From Arenicola marina (Eukaryota; Annelida; Polychaeta; Arenicolidae), in the NCBI GenBank assembly GCA_964019135.1, contig OZ025263.1, forward strand, positions 28,209,639 to 28,273,638: a stretch of DNA of 64,000 nucleotides. Reading direction: 5' to 3'. The notes under the pieces were generated by a model, which had not been told where the DNA came from, did no database searches, and worked only from the letters and a program-made list of their open reading frames with translations. The translations under genes were made by a program, and so were the position numbers. This document shows positions 1-12,044 of the stretch, one piece after another; the first letter of the stretch is position 1; each line of letters begins with the position of its first letter.

Positions 1-80
1 AGCTCGGTGATATGTCGCTTGAGTGGTTCAGGGGCTGTAAGAGATTTGATTCACGTTCATGCTTGTTTTTTGGCGTTTGA

Positions 81-343
81 TTGGTTGGTTTGGTTGTATA
101 TTCAGGACGTTTTAACCATTTTTGGTCATAGCGCGTCAATGGGAGAAGGAAGGGAGCTTGGAACCATGTCCCCGGGGGTAACCCCCTACTCTTTGCGCAG
201 AAGGACATGGGATCTTTATCCTGCAACCACACAGACATGGCCACAGCGGCCCTCGAACCACCAATCCACGCGCCGTTAGGCTCTCAGGTGGCCAGAGCAC
301 TCAAGGCGAGTGCTCTAACCCACTGAGCTACCGGGTTCGCCCC
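81..343 (-). mobile_element. tRNA-derived SINE, full length
   Basis: Inverted copy of the main SINE family. The tail (TTGTATATTCAGGACG) is at the low end and the A box at the high end. Confidence 0.88.
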
Positions 344-810
344 TATAGTGTTTGATGTCCATGGCCAGGTGAGATTGGGACACGCTGTAGTCCAGCGGAT
401 ACATAGCATAGTAAGGTCAAATCGTGTAAGAGTAGTATATTTTACATTATATGCCTATCCGTTATCGTGTTACATTTAGATATATTGTCAAGTCAGATTT
501 GACCCATTGACCCAATGTTTGCAAGGTATTGAGTATTATTGCTGGCATTGTCCGCCATTTTGCAAAATGGCCACTTTGGTTAAATTCTGACTTAGACACC
601 ATATTTAACATCGACTAGACATGCGTGTCGAACGTGTGCACCAAATTTTATAATTTTGCCACTATTTGCGCGATTTTTCGCTTATGTGCTGTGTAACTTT
701 ATGTTAAACCCGAAATTCCCGAAATTCCCCAAATTCCCAAGTTTTCCAAGACCTCGTGAATGGCGCCGCAGAGTGCGCAAGGACTGAGCGCCCTACCACT
801 GAACGGCAAG
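344..810. other. Gene-free spacer
   Basis: AT-rich unique-looking sequence; no exon or element recognised. Confidence 0.5.
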
Positions 811-1018
811 ATCTGACCGTCCATGGTCTGACCTTCCACAGTCTAACCTTCCACGGTCTGACCTTCCACGGTCTGAACTTCCACGGTCTGACCTTCCACG
901 GTCTGACCTTCCACGGTCTGACCTTCCACGGTCTGACCTTCCACGGTCTGACCTTCCACGGTCTGACCTTCCGGGGTCTGATCTTCCACGATCTGACCTT
1001 CCACGGTCTGACCTTCCA
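811..1018 (+). repeat. 15-bp minisatellite, about 14 units
   Basis: Unit GGTCTGACCTTCCAC, few changes. The unit length is a multiple of three, so it is open in several frames, but it is not a gene. Confidence 0.92.
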
Positions 1019-1124
1019 AGCCCCAGGGTTGTTCGTTTCTGAGGTGATGTAGATAACGCAATCGACACATTGAAGCGAGGTTGTCAATTTCTGGTGTATG
1101 ATAATGTGATCGCGGTTAGCGGCA

Positions 1125-1680
1125 GAGGGATTTTTTTGGGGGAGGGGGGACTGGGGTGGGGATGTTTGGCGGAGGGGGGGGGGGTGGCAGATGGGGAGGA
1201 GAATATGAAGATCAGAGGGAGAGAGGAAGGACAGAGAGGAGAAGAGGAGGGGGAGGCCTGGGGTGGGGGAGAAGGAAGCGGCGAAGATAATGAAATGAAG
1301 AGGAAGAGATAAAGAGGAGGAGGGAGATGAGAAGATAAGGAAGATGATGATAGAAAAGAGGAGGAAGATGAGGAAATGAAGAAGAAGATGAGATGAAGAA
1401 GAGATAGGAAAGAGGAGGAAGATGAGGAAATGAAGAAGAAGATGAGATGAAGAAGAGATAGGAAAGAGGAGGAAGATGAGGAAATGAAGAAGAAGATGAG
1501 ATGAAGAAGAGATAGGAAAGAGCAGGAAGATGAGGAAATGAAGAAGAAGATGAGATGAAGAAGAGATAGGAAAGAGCAGGAAGATGAGGAAATGAAGAAG
1601 ATAAGATTAATAGGAAGATGACATTATGACGACGGTGAAGAAGCAGAGAAGCTAAAGAAGAGGAGAATATTCATGGGTTG
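1125..1680 (+). repeat. Purine (GA/GGA)-rich tract with a 54-bp tandem unit
   Basis: Almost pure purine on the plus strand. From about 1349 to 1600 a 54-bp unit containing GATAGGAAAGAGGAGGAAGA repeats at 1403, 1457, 1511 and 1565. Mirror-like purine tracts can form triplex DNA (known). Confidence 0.85.
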
Positions 1681-1751
1681 AGAATGAGAATGAGAATGCA
1701 TAGATGGAGGAGGCATGAGCATGAGTTGAGACGGAGGCTATGAACCGAGGG

Positions 1752-1860
1752 AGCTCGAGGCGGAGGGTGGGGTGGCGGTAGGGGGTAGGCGGAGGGTGGG
1801 GTGACGGTAGGGTGTAGGCGGAGGGTGGGATGACGGTAGGGGGTTGGCTGAGGGTGGGGT
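1752..1860 (+). repeat. 30-bp G-rich minisatellite, about 3.7 units
   Basis: Unit GGCGGAGGGTGGGGTGACGG plus TAGGGGGTA. Confidence 0.8.
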
Positions 1861-2049
1861 GGCATGTTTCTATCTGTCCTTACTCTGCCACACCCGTCAT
1901 ACGCGTTACACAACGCAGTCAGCGCCCTGGGCTACCAGGGGTTCTACAACTACTCCCCCACTTCACACCCCGGTAGCAGCTTTCAAAGCCAGTCCCCCTG
2001 GGACGGGAATGAATTGCTCCCCGGACGAGGGTCGCATTCCTATTGACTG

Positions 2050-2954
2050 ACTGGCTCCCGGCTGGTCGGGAAGATCCTCCCGCCTTCAATGGCTTCAGAG
2101 GGATCCAGGCTCCTATTATCGCCCAGGACCCCCCTGTATGGGAGTCGCTAAGAACGGTCTGCTCCGGCCTCCTCAATGCGGTGGCCAATCCCTTCATCAG
2201 GGCTAAATCAAGACTCGTCTGAATAAAGGTGGGGTGCGCTTAGAGAAAGCATCACTACCTCGAAATAGCGTGTTTGTGTGTGGGAACAATCGCGGGAAAG
2301 TGAGTTCCCCAGGCCAGGGTGATGATTTCTTTTTATATATTTGATTTTTGTCTCCACCCCATCTTTGCCGGCTCTGGTGTGAGATGAATGGCAGTGCGTA
2401 CGCCCCGTCCACACCTGCAACCAGGGTCGTTGCTAACGAGCGAGAATTCACCCGGATTTGACCCATTCGGTTTTTGGAGTGGTTTTGGCAATTGATAGAG
2501 GTTTAGGACTGAATTGGAACTGTTTGGCCTTTGATAGAGGTTTAGGACTGAATTTAGACTGGAAGTGACATGCTGGGATCCGGGGGTTAAGGGCGTGTGG
2601 GGGGGGGGGGGCAGCCATGGGGTCCAGATCTGCTACGAGTCCCGATGAATAGTGAGTCAGAGATATTGTGTACGAAAAAGTCTGTCAGTTCAGGCAGTGT
2701 GGACGCAAATGACGGGTACATGACGTCGTCCACAACCCCTGAGGTAGCATTTCGTTGGTACAGTACAGTACTAGCGGCGAAAATGTTGCTGTGATTAGGG
2801 ACACCCCGACCACCCCCCCCGACCCACCCCGCGTCCCCCGTGTGTCAGCATGTGACCAACTGAGCCTCCCAACATCAGGTTGTAAGCAGGCTGAGTTCGC
2901 CCCCCACCCACCCCCTCTGGCACCCAATCCCCTCTGGCACCCACCATCCGCTTC
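2050..2954. other. Gene-free spacer
   Basis: Contains one short duplication of TTGATAGAGGTTTAGGACTG at about 2495 and 2532 and a few G/C-runs. Short open frames show no family features. Confidence 0.45.
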
Positions 2955-3204
2955 CGGTTGGTGGTATATTCAGGACGCCTTTACCACTGTTGGTCATATC
3001 GCGTCTATGGGAGACGGAAGGGAGAGTGGAGCCATGTTCCCCGGGATAAGCCCCTACTCTTTGCGAAGAAGGACACGGGATCTTTATCCTGCGACCACAC
3101 AGATGACCACAGCGGGGCCCGAACCACCGATCCACGTGCCGTAAGCTTTTTATGTGGCCAGATCACTCAAGGCGAGCGCTCTGACCCACTGAGCCACCCG
3201 CTTC
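2955..3204 (-). mobile_element. tRNA-derived SINE, nearly full length
   Basis: Inverted copy with tail, body and both Pol III boxes recognisable; head sequence diverged. Confidence 0.85.
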
Positions 3205-4054
3205 TAGCGAATCTTTCATTCAACTCCATTTCATTCGCTCAGGAGATTTAAGGGCCAGTGTAGTCTTCGTGTGCACAGAAGGGGCCTAACACACTTACAG
3301 AATTTAATTTCAACCTCTGGTAAGACCATCTGGTGCTTGAATTTTCAAATAATATGTACATATATATTATATAAATATGGAAATATATTTCTCCCCCTCC
3401 AAGGCCGCATTGTGTGTTCCGAGGCGAGATAGGGCGGCCTCGAGATGACTCGGTCATGCAGAAGTACATTGTGCTGATATGAATACAATCTCACGCCTTG
3501 ACAATACAGTGACAGGCTGCTGCCGTCCAATTTGGCACCCACTCATCCACCCATCCATCCAAGCTCCTCGCACGGTGGCGCTACGCAAGCTAGCTTTTAC
3601 CGCTGCTGTCGCCCGGGGGCAAATTTTAAGATTCTTGAAAAACGGTCAAATCAGCTGTAACTTCTTGCAGCATCATAATTTTCAAGACGGAAACATAAAA
3701 ATAACTAGCTTTGTGTATTTAATACAGCAAAAAACATGTTGTACCCTTTCGAAAAAGTTATAATTGTGACAGAACTCTTTCATCACCTGATTTCATGTGT
3801 TATTAGGCTTAGGCTGGGTCCCAGCACTAACTTGTAGAAATGCGCGACGCATTTTTCCTATGGATTTGCGCAGCGCCGCCCTGGTGAGCGAGTGTGAAAA
3901 TGCATTGAGGACGTAGGCGATAACATAGATATAATGGAGCCCTAGCGGAGTGAGTCGAAGGCAGAGAGTGCCATCCATCCTTACACTCATCCATCCATAA
4001 CGCTGACCCCCCCCCCCCTCCCTCCCTATACGTTGGTTTAAGTAAGACACTTTA
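3205..4054. other. Gene-free spacer
   Basis: CATC-rich short tracts near 3545 and 3975; nothing else recognised. Confidence 0.45.
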
Positions 4055-4229
4055 GCCTATGTATGCGACAATGAGAAGGGTCAAGGTTGAGAGAAGCCAT
4101 ATCCCCGGAAGTAACCCCCCAGTCGCGACATCTGCACAGATGGGATTCGAACCACACACCGGCAGTTTGGACTGGGATATCAGAGCGCCATAGCCGAACG
4201 CGGCACCTACTAGGCCACGAGGTGGCCCC
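4055..4229 (-). mobile_element. Second tRNA-derived SINE family
   Basis: On the minus strand GGCCACCTCGTGGCCTAGTA resembles an A-box head and GGTGTGTGGTTCGAATCCC a B box, about 50 bp apart. The body GGGGGTTACTTCCGGGGATA recalls the main family's body, so the two may share a 3' ancestor. Confidence 0.65.
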
Positions 4230-4496
4230 GTGAGAAAGTACAAGTTCAAGTTCAAATCCCTTTACCATCGAATCACTGATCCGCATCCCTAATCCCTCTA
4301 CTATCGGATCCCGAATCAATAATCCCGATCCTTACTCCCTCTACCTCCTGATCCCGATTCCTTCATCCGTTGCCGACCTCCATGGCTTGTTATTCCGGAT
4401 AGCACCAACTAATGCCAGATTGAGACAGGAGGCCGATAAGCAAACATCAGTTTGCAAGGTCATGGTCGAATGGGATCTCCGCGCTGCTGGTTTTGA

Positions 4497-4576
4497 CCAA
4501 TCTGGATCCCCGCGTCCCGTCCCGCCTCAAGAGCCGGAGCTCTTGAGGCGGGACGGGACGCGGGGATCCAGATTGG
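4497..4576. repeat. Perfect 38-bp-arm inverted repeat (hairpin), GC-rich
   Basis: Arms 4497-4534 and 4539-4576 are exact inverse complements around the 4-nt loop CGGA. With a 2-nt bulge, pairing continues five more bases (GTTTT/AAAAC). The arms contain GGATCCCCGCGTCCCGTCCC. No flanking element is recognised. Confidence 0.9.
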
Positions 4577-5028
4577 AAAACGTGAAAACATTGTGTCTGA
4601 TCAACGATATGGCATTCCAGCAATGTTGGTATCATTCGCTGGAGTGCACTAAGACTGATATACTAAGAGTATCCATTGGCCTTATTCATAATCGCCCCTT
4701 AGGCTACGCCACTAGGGGCTAAGTGGCACATTTGTCGAGCGATTATCGGGTTCAAAATACGTAAGTAGTCACGCAAGAAGTGGATTTCCTGAATTAAGAA
4801 AGTGCTAAAATTTTATTGAAGAGGATTTCTTTATCATGAACCCCACCACAAGGACCAGGTGAGGCTAAGACGAAAATGCACTTTTTCCTGTGTAATTTAC
4901 GAGGTGATTAAAAAAATGTAAAATTAAAATGTTAATGTAAGAAAATATCATTCATTTTTCGGCCTATTTTTTTGGACTCGTATCTGATTCAGTGTCTCGA
5001 GTGTTCATCCGTACGAATGGTACACGTG

Positions 5029-5286
5029 ATTGGTTGGTTGCATATTCAGGCTGATGTAACCATTTTTGTCATATCGCGTCAATGGGAGAAGGAAGGGGGA
5101 GTGGAGCCATGTCCCCAGGGGTAACCCATTGCTCTTTGCGAAGAAAGACGTGGGATCTTTATCCTGGGACCTCACAGACATGGCCACAGCAGGGCGCGAA
5201 TCACCGATTCACGTGCCGTTAGGCTCTCAGGTGGCCATATCACCCAAAGCGAGCGCTCTAACCCACTGAGCTACCGAGGCGGCCCC
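5029..5286 (-). mobile_element. tRNA-derived SINE, full length
   Basis: Inverted copy, from the TTGGTTGG tail to the GGCGGCCCC head. Confidence 0.87.
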
Positions 5287-5654
5287 GAATGCTACATGTG
5301 AGGGTTGGATCGAATATCAACGTCGCCTATGAATCTAGATATCGACCAAGCAATCGACGTTGGGACATATATATAGCTTTTGTTTTTTAAATAAAAAAAG
5401 GCCACTTCAGGAAGTAACTTTTCCATTGATTCATGTTTTGACAAGACGTCAATGCCATCTCATGTGTGATCCCGAACAATCCGGCCGTTATAGCAAAAAC
5501 ATGGGTTGTAAAGTGCCTGTCTGTGTTGACATTGACAGTGCCTCGAAGCAGGCCATCAGGGGCATTACCACCGTCCCTGGGGTGAGGTGCCTGCCGAGAC
5601 ATTGTCCTGTTGAGGGGGTGACTCTTTCTTCCAATCTTCTCAGCCCCCAGCCTT

Positions 5655-5825
5655 CAGCTAGCCCTCCCCCCCCCACCTCCTCTCCCCTGCCACCAGCCCC
5701 CTCCCGCCTCCCTCACTCCTGCCGCCAGCCCCCCTACGCCTCCCTCACTCTGCCGCCAGCCCCCCTAACCTCCTTCCTGACGCCAGCCCCCTCCCCCTCC
5801 CTCTGCCGTGCCGCCAGCCACCCCC
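5655..5825 (+). repeat. C-rich imperfect minisatellite
   Basis: About four units of roughly 40 bp with TGCCGCCAGCCCCC and CCTCCCTCACT. Low complexity. Confidence 0.65.
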
Positions 5826-5829
5826 CCCC

Positions 5830-6784
5830 TCTCCCCCTGACTCTTCACGCTGGCCTTCCTCTCGGCTTAGCGTCACTTCCTATGGTGACATTTCACCCGT
5901 AAGCAACAACACCTCCACAGCTGAAAGCCAAAGACGATGACCAGATCGCTACCGAAAGAGTAGAATAAAAGAAAGGTAAAAAAATGCCCCCCCCTCCCCT
6001 GAAAAGTCCTCTCTCTCCCTCTCTCAGTCCATCCGCCGGATAATTATCTCACAAATCTTTATTTAGCGGAGGCGAGCTGAGTCACGTGACCGGCCAATGT
6101 GACATGACATTGGGTCTGAGATAAGCCGACGGCGTGGTGCCCCCCCACGAGGGTGGGTGGGGGGCTAGTAGGTAGGGGAAAGAGGGTGGGGCGCATGCGG
6201 CGTATAGAAAACACCCTCTGATGTGTTTTAGAGGGTGTATTTTATTAGCGCCCTCTACCGGCGACGCTGAACCCCAAGTGGAAACCGGAGATTGATTTTG
6301 GTGCCCTTCGCTGATGTAACTGCCGGAGGTGAAGTATTCAAGTTTTACTGCGGGAATGAAATCGACTGGTTGTTCTGGACATTGTTGTCACCCCCCCGCC
6401 CCGCTCTCCCCAGCCACGACCCACGGCCAGGCCTAATACAGGGAATATTGAAACTTGATTCCACAGCTGAGTACGGAGGAAATCGATCCAGTTAATATGG
6501 TGTTTGCGAGCGGTCGAACGCGTTTTGCTGTAGTTGAATCCAGCTACCATCCGCCTTCTGGATAACTTAGGATTAGTTCACGATGCGTGCGTTTCCCTGA
6601 CTATCCCAGGAAGCAGTTGGCCGCTTAATCCTTAACTGCCAAGGGCGCGTTAAAAGTTCTTAACCCGATCCCTGACATAAAATCAATTTGCGTCTGCTTT
6701 TAACTTTACCAAGCAATGACAATGACGTTTATGTGACCACGAGCATCTTCTTGTGATAATAGTATTAAAATAAAGGTTTGCAAG

Positions 6785-6836
<52 letters not shown>

Positions 6837-7635
6837 TATCAATTCACGCCTGCCTGAAATTCACTCGAAGGATTAGGAGAAAAGGTTGTTTTGGTGAAGC
6901 GACTCCCAGATGTAAAACGGCAATTCCCACCCACCCACCCTCTCCCCCACTCACCCACCCACCCACCCATCATCCATCAATCCATTCCCATTGAGCAACG
7001 AATTAAAGGGCAAGGAAGTCGGCACCGATCTATTATGGTGTGCTCTCTATTTCTCAGTTAAGATCATCCTGTCCTTTGTGGCCAAGCCCACACCATTCCG
7101 TTTCATAGCCGTGATTAAATTCCTTATCATCGTGGTATTGAAATACATTAATCGATTGGTCCAAAAACAGGTACAATAAATATTTTTCTTTCGGATGATC
7201 AATTTCACTGTAATGTATCATGCATTTATTGGAGAAATGTATGTTCATTTTTTTTTGTCTTTTTGATAAAATATATATTTTTTTTATTGTTCCTTCTAAA
7301 TACCAATATGCCAGCTAGGGCATTGAGCAGCTATAATAAATCTCTCACACCGCCCACATGTCCACCACATAACATTCGCCAAATTAGACAAAGGACATTG
7401 TGACGTCCCATCGACGGCTTTCAACGACCTTAAATACCTCCGCTCCAGTTTCTTGCATCCGTTGTCACGGTTTAGTATTATTGAGTTGTATATTATTTAT
7501 GACTTTTCGAGCCTAATCGTCAATTGATCTTAGCCGATTTAACTGTATGCTTACATTTACAGAAGGTCGCTTTCCTATTATAGTACCTCCACTTTTGTCC
7601 GTGACCCCTACCTCGATCCTCTCTCTACTTTGACA
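5830..7635. other. Gene-free spacer with (TA)n and (CCCA)n tracts
   Basis: Holds a small inverted repeat ACACCCTCT/AGAGGGTGT at about 6211-6242, a TA run, CCCACC repeats at 6927-6970 and AT-rich sequence. No gene seen. Confidence 0.45.
6787..6838. repeat. (TA)n microsatellite
   Basis: About 25 TA dinucleotides. Confidence 0.95.
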
Positions 7636-7787
7636 TGTTCGTGTGGTCGCAGGATAAAGATCCCATGTCCTTCGCAAAAAGTAGAGGGTTACCCCGCCGG
7701 GGACATGGCTCCACTCTCCCTTCCTTCTTCCATTGACGCGATATGATCAAAAGTGGTTAAAGCGTCCTGAATATACAACCAACTCGA
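7636..7787 (+). mobile_element. tRNA-derived SINE, 5'-truncated
   Basis: Only the body and tail are present, starting at GTGTGGTCGCAGGATAAAG. The tRNA head is missing, as is typical of incomplete reverse transcription. Confidence 0.8.
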
Positions 7788-8566
7788 CCTTGACATTGGA
7801 AGCGCCGTGACCTTGTGAAGGTGAAGGCGCGCAGTTAACACCACGCGGAGTAATACAGGAGAACCCACCACTCAAGGGAAGCGCGGTGATTGGTTCAGAG
7901 ATAAATGGGATATTCTTCGGATGGCCTTGACCTTTGACCTCCATGTAGAAAGTGGCGATAGGCCTGAAGGTGTCAGGCGACATGATATGAGGAGGTTATG
8001 GCTTGGTGGGGGTGGTTTTACCGTGGCCTGAGACCGGGTGGCCGGTGGTAGGGAGACATAGACGTAGGCTGATGAATGGATGAAGGATTGGGCCTTAACT
8101 ATCAACGTTAATAAACCAGTGATACGCCACTGAAGCGTTGATTTTTCTTCTGAGCTGGTCGCAAGAGCTAATACATAGAAGACTTTTACTCTTTGCTCCT
8201 CCAATGAATTTCAGATTTTTTTGTCGAAATGACCCGGACGCATCATTCGATCTGTTTCAGTGTTAATTCGTCTACAAATGTATACGTTCTTATATTTATT
8301 AGGACAAGAAGCGTAAACAACCTCCACATTCCACCTGAAAGATAAAAACAAAAATCATAAGCAAATTTAGTTGGGAAGACCTTTAGCATTCAGCATAATA
8401 TAAGCTTCTTTGTGTTCTTAGTTTCATTAAATCTCTTGTGTCTAGAGTGTTTATAGGAGTGTAACTAATTTCTAATTGTGGTACTCTGTTATGAAATATT
8501 CCTGTGCAACGTGCCTCGATCCAAATCGCTTATAGCAGGCGATGATAAAAGATGATTTACTTAAGT
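7788..8566. other. Gene-free spacer
   Basis: No recognised element. A 110-codon minus-strand frame (8204-7872) has no family features. Confidence 0.4.
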
Positions 8567-8830
8567 GCGGCCGGCCTGATAGTTCAGTGGGTTAGAGCGC
8601 TCGCATTGAGTGCTCTGGCCACCTGAGAGCCTGACGGCACGTGGATCGGTGGTTTGCGCCCCGCTGTGGTCATCTCTGTGTAGCCATGGTATACAGATCC
8701 CATGTCCTTCTTCGCAAAGAGTAGGGGGTTCCCCCGGGGACATGGCTCCACTCTCCCTTCCTTCTCCCATTGCCGTGATATGACTAAAAAGTGGTTAAAG
8801 CGTCCTGAATAAACAACCAATCAACCAACC
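8567..8830 (+). mobile_element. tRNA-derived SINE, full length
   Basis: Head GCGGCCGGCCTGATAGTTC to tail ACAACCAATCAACCAACC, with small changes in the body. Confidence 0.88.
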
Positions 8831-9239
8831 CGAAACGCGCCCTCAGTGACCTTCTCGCCGCTGTCACCTTTCGCGTGGCGTGCTCGGCGTGGCACTTACT
8901 CAGCATGCTTGTCACTCCTGCACGTAGGCCTATGACCTGCGCCGAGGCATGCTAAACACGGCCTTAAGCGATGAGCAATCCTAAAAGGAGGAAGAGAGTG
9001 AAATAAAGGCGGCAAAACGTTGCTCGTTCTCCCGGGAACCCGCAGATGTCCGTCGTTTAAAGGGCGGAAACTGGAGATGGTTATCCGACCGAGAAGTCCT
9101 GCAACCGGAAGACAGGAAACACGTGATCAAAGCCAGGAAACACGTGACCAAAGCTAAACACGGACCGTGCTGGCTTTGAGTCAACAACGTTTTGAATGGC
9201 GTGGACAGGATAGGACATGGTGTTTTATGCTCGTTGGGC

Positions 9240-9420
9240 ACGCGACCCCCCCCCCCCCCCCTCACCCCTCCCCGCCCAGCGAATTATCTTTCCACAACCA
9301 ACCCCCCTTTTCGTGTTTTCACTCAGCAATTTTCAGTTTGTTTGTGACCTCCCACCTCTCCCCTCCCCTCCCCTCACCCTCTCTCTGTCTACTCCGCCCT
9401 TTTCCTTCATTTTCTTCAGG
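9240..9420 (+). repeat. C/T-rich low-complexity tract
   Basis: C-runs and CCCCTCCC blocks. Not a gene. Confidence 0.6.
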
Positions 9421-9489
9421 AAATATTATTTCAGGGGGTAGGTCAATAAGAGTTTTGCCTCCCCACTCCACCCCCTGGGGGTATTGGGG

Positions 9490-9800
9490 TAGGGGGAGGG
9501 GGGAAGTATGGGTCGGGTTGGGGGTAGGGGTGAGGCTGGAAGTATGGGTCGGGTTTTAGGTGAGGATGGGACTGGAAGTATGGGTTGGGTTGATGGTGAG
9601 CGTCTAGGTGGGGGTGGGAGTATGGGTGGGATTGGGGGTGAGGGTCTAGGGGGGAGTGGGAGTATGGGTGGGGCTCGGAGTGAGGGTGGGAGTATGGGTA
9701 AGGATGAGGGTATATGTGGGTGCAAGGGTGGGGTTTGGCTTGAGGGTGAAGGTATGGGGGGGGGGGGGGGGGTGGAGCAAGGGTGTGTATATGGGTGGGG
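9490..9800 (+). repeat. G-rich minisatellite, about 30-bp unit
   Basis: About ten diverged units with GGGAGTATGGGTGGG and GAGGGT. Open on both strands because T is scarce; not coding. Confidence 0.8.
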
Positions 9801-10640
9801 GTTGTGTGAACTATAATAGTGAACCCTGACGCTTTGGCCAGATTGAGGGAGGGGGGAGCATTATGGATCGTTACCTGGGGAAGGATGGGACGATCTAGGC
9901 CCGCCTTGGCGCTCATGGGGTGCGCAGGGCTTGGGAAGCTGGGACATTTTACAGCCATTGTCATAATGCCTTATGTGGCGTCACGGACATGAGGCCCCGG
10001 GGGGGGGGGGGGCTATCGACTGTGAAAACCAACCTCCTCTACATACATGAAATATATTGTCTTTGATAGCGCTGCCGCGAAGAAACGGTTAAGATCATCA
10101 TGACGTCTCCCGTCCATATAGCGTTAACAATACGTTTTATGGTAGCGTTATGACATGTGATCCTCTTGTGTGAATGGGCGGATTATCCCCTTCAAGGAAA
10201 TAATCCCCAGACATATACTTATCATTACCTTGCTGTGAAAATTATGGACACATCAATGCCCGCTTATTATATATATATAAAGTATATCTATTGAATTTAG
10301 ACACCCGGCTTCTTGTACTACTACTATGTTATTATGCAAGATATGATACGGCAACAATCTAATCACGATGTAGCGGTAACTTGGGAATATGCACATATTT
10401 ACCATTATTGCAAGCCTATACTGTGACTATAACATGACTTCAAATCACATCATAACATGCATTCAATGTTTGATTCATTGTCACGTATGATCCATAGAGC
10501 GACTAACCACTGTTTGATTAAGATTCCTTAATTTAGTGTTCTTTTCTTTCCAGGTATGTGTCCCACGCCTGTAAATTCCCTGCAATTGGTAGGTGCGCAT
10601 TCGTATCACAATTCTTCTCTGGGTGACTGTTCCTTAGAAT
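9801..10640. other. Gene-free spacer
   Basis: AT-rich after 10020; nothing recognised. Confidence 0.45.
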
Positions 10641-10897
10641 AGACCGATCCAGGCTGTCAATCATTCTCTGACGTCAGTGCTTTTATCCAATCATGTGGTG
10701 AAAAAAAGTCTTTTACGTGCGTTATGTCGGACAAACAAGTCGGACAAACAAAACAGCATGTCACTGTGTTGTCAGTTTCAGAGATGAGTACTTCTCACTT
10801 GTCCCTATCATCAGCCATTATTGTCAATTTCATATTCACGAAAAAAGAAAAAAAAAGGAGCGTGGGCGGGGCTTAGTGTCAGAGTGTGGATCCGTCT
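10641..10897 (-). mobile_element. MITE with AGACCGATCC terminal inverted repeats, copy 1
   Basis: Begins AGACCGATCCAGGCT after TA and ends GGATCCGTCT. The interior has ACGTGCGTTATGTCGGACAA and TTTCAGAGATGAGTACTTCT, shared with the three copies below. No coding sequence. The TA flank suggests a Tc1/mariner-type mobiliser (inference). Confidence 0.75.
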
Positions 10898-10973
10898 TTT
10901 CTAAAGCTCTGCTGGCATGACGGGCGCGTTATGATACCAGCGTGTTGTGGACTGCCATCGGGCGCTGTGGTCT

Positions 10974-11188
10974 AGTTGGCTGGTTGTATATTCAGAAACG
11001 CTTTAACCACTTTTGGCCACATCGCGTCAATAGGAGAAGGAAGGGAGAGGGGAGCCGTATCCCCGGGGGTAAACCCCTACTCTTTGCGAAAAGGGACATG
11101 GGATCTACCCTGAGACCACACAGACATGACCAAAGCGGGGCGCGAACCACCGATCCACGTGCCGTTAGGCTCTCAGGTGGCCAGACCG
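10974..11188 (-). mobile_element. tRNA-derived SINE lacking the A-box end
   Basis: Inverted copy. The tRNA head stops after GGCTCTCAGGTGGCCAGA. Confidence 0.82.
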
Positions 11189-11368
11189 CTATGGTCTAAA
11201 CTGACGTGCCATGGCAAGCAAACGGACAACAACATAATTATATGTTGTTGCCGAATTGACCACAGCTGTTTTGTGACATGTAAATAAGGGCTGATCAACT
11301 GTAACATCTACCTCAGTATCGATCACGTGATCATGAAAATACAGGATGCCTAAATCATAAATTAGTGA

Positions 11369-11629
11369 TTGGTCGCCCGATAGCTAAGTGTGTTGGAGCG
11401 CTCGCATTGAGCGCTCTGGCCACCTGAGAGCGTAACATCGCGTGGATCGGTGGTTCGAACATTGCTGTGGCCATATCAGTGTTGTCGCAGGATAAAGATC
11501 CCATGTCCTTCTTCGCAAAGAGTAGGGCGTTACCCCGGGGAAATGGCTCCACTCTTGCTTCCTTCTCCCATTGACGCGATATGACCAGAACTTGTTATAG
11601 CGTACTGAATATACAACCAAGTCAATCAC
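11369..11629 (+). mobile_element. tRNA-derived SINE with 10-bp target-site duplication
   Basis: Full-length copy flanked by AAATTAGTGA at 11359-11368 and 11630-11639, direct evidence of retroposition. The head has TAGCTAAGTGTG, a mutated A box. Confidence 0.92.
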
Positions 11630-12044
11630 AAATTAGTGACAAAACATTGTTGCGGTTTGATGACGTATCAATTTTATCCGAATGTATTGTACATCATGAT
11701 GAAAACGTGTTTTGATATGTATTCCGCTGCCATTTTAAGACCTACATACATATGGTTTCCGATATGTGGGTGCACCCGTCTTTTTTACCCGATATCTATG
11801 CATTAAACCACGACAAATGCTATAATTACACTAGTATCCCCTAAATTAATCCCTTTCGCTATCCCTTAACAAGACTTCTTTCCACAGGATCTCTCCTTAT
11901 TCTCCCCTATCTTCATCAAAAAATTAATATATATCGATATATATATATATGCGCATATGATATCTAAATATAATTAAAATAATTGACTCCGATTATCACA
12001 GTCAGGGGAAATATTCCCTACATGATCACTGCCACTTAAGTAGT

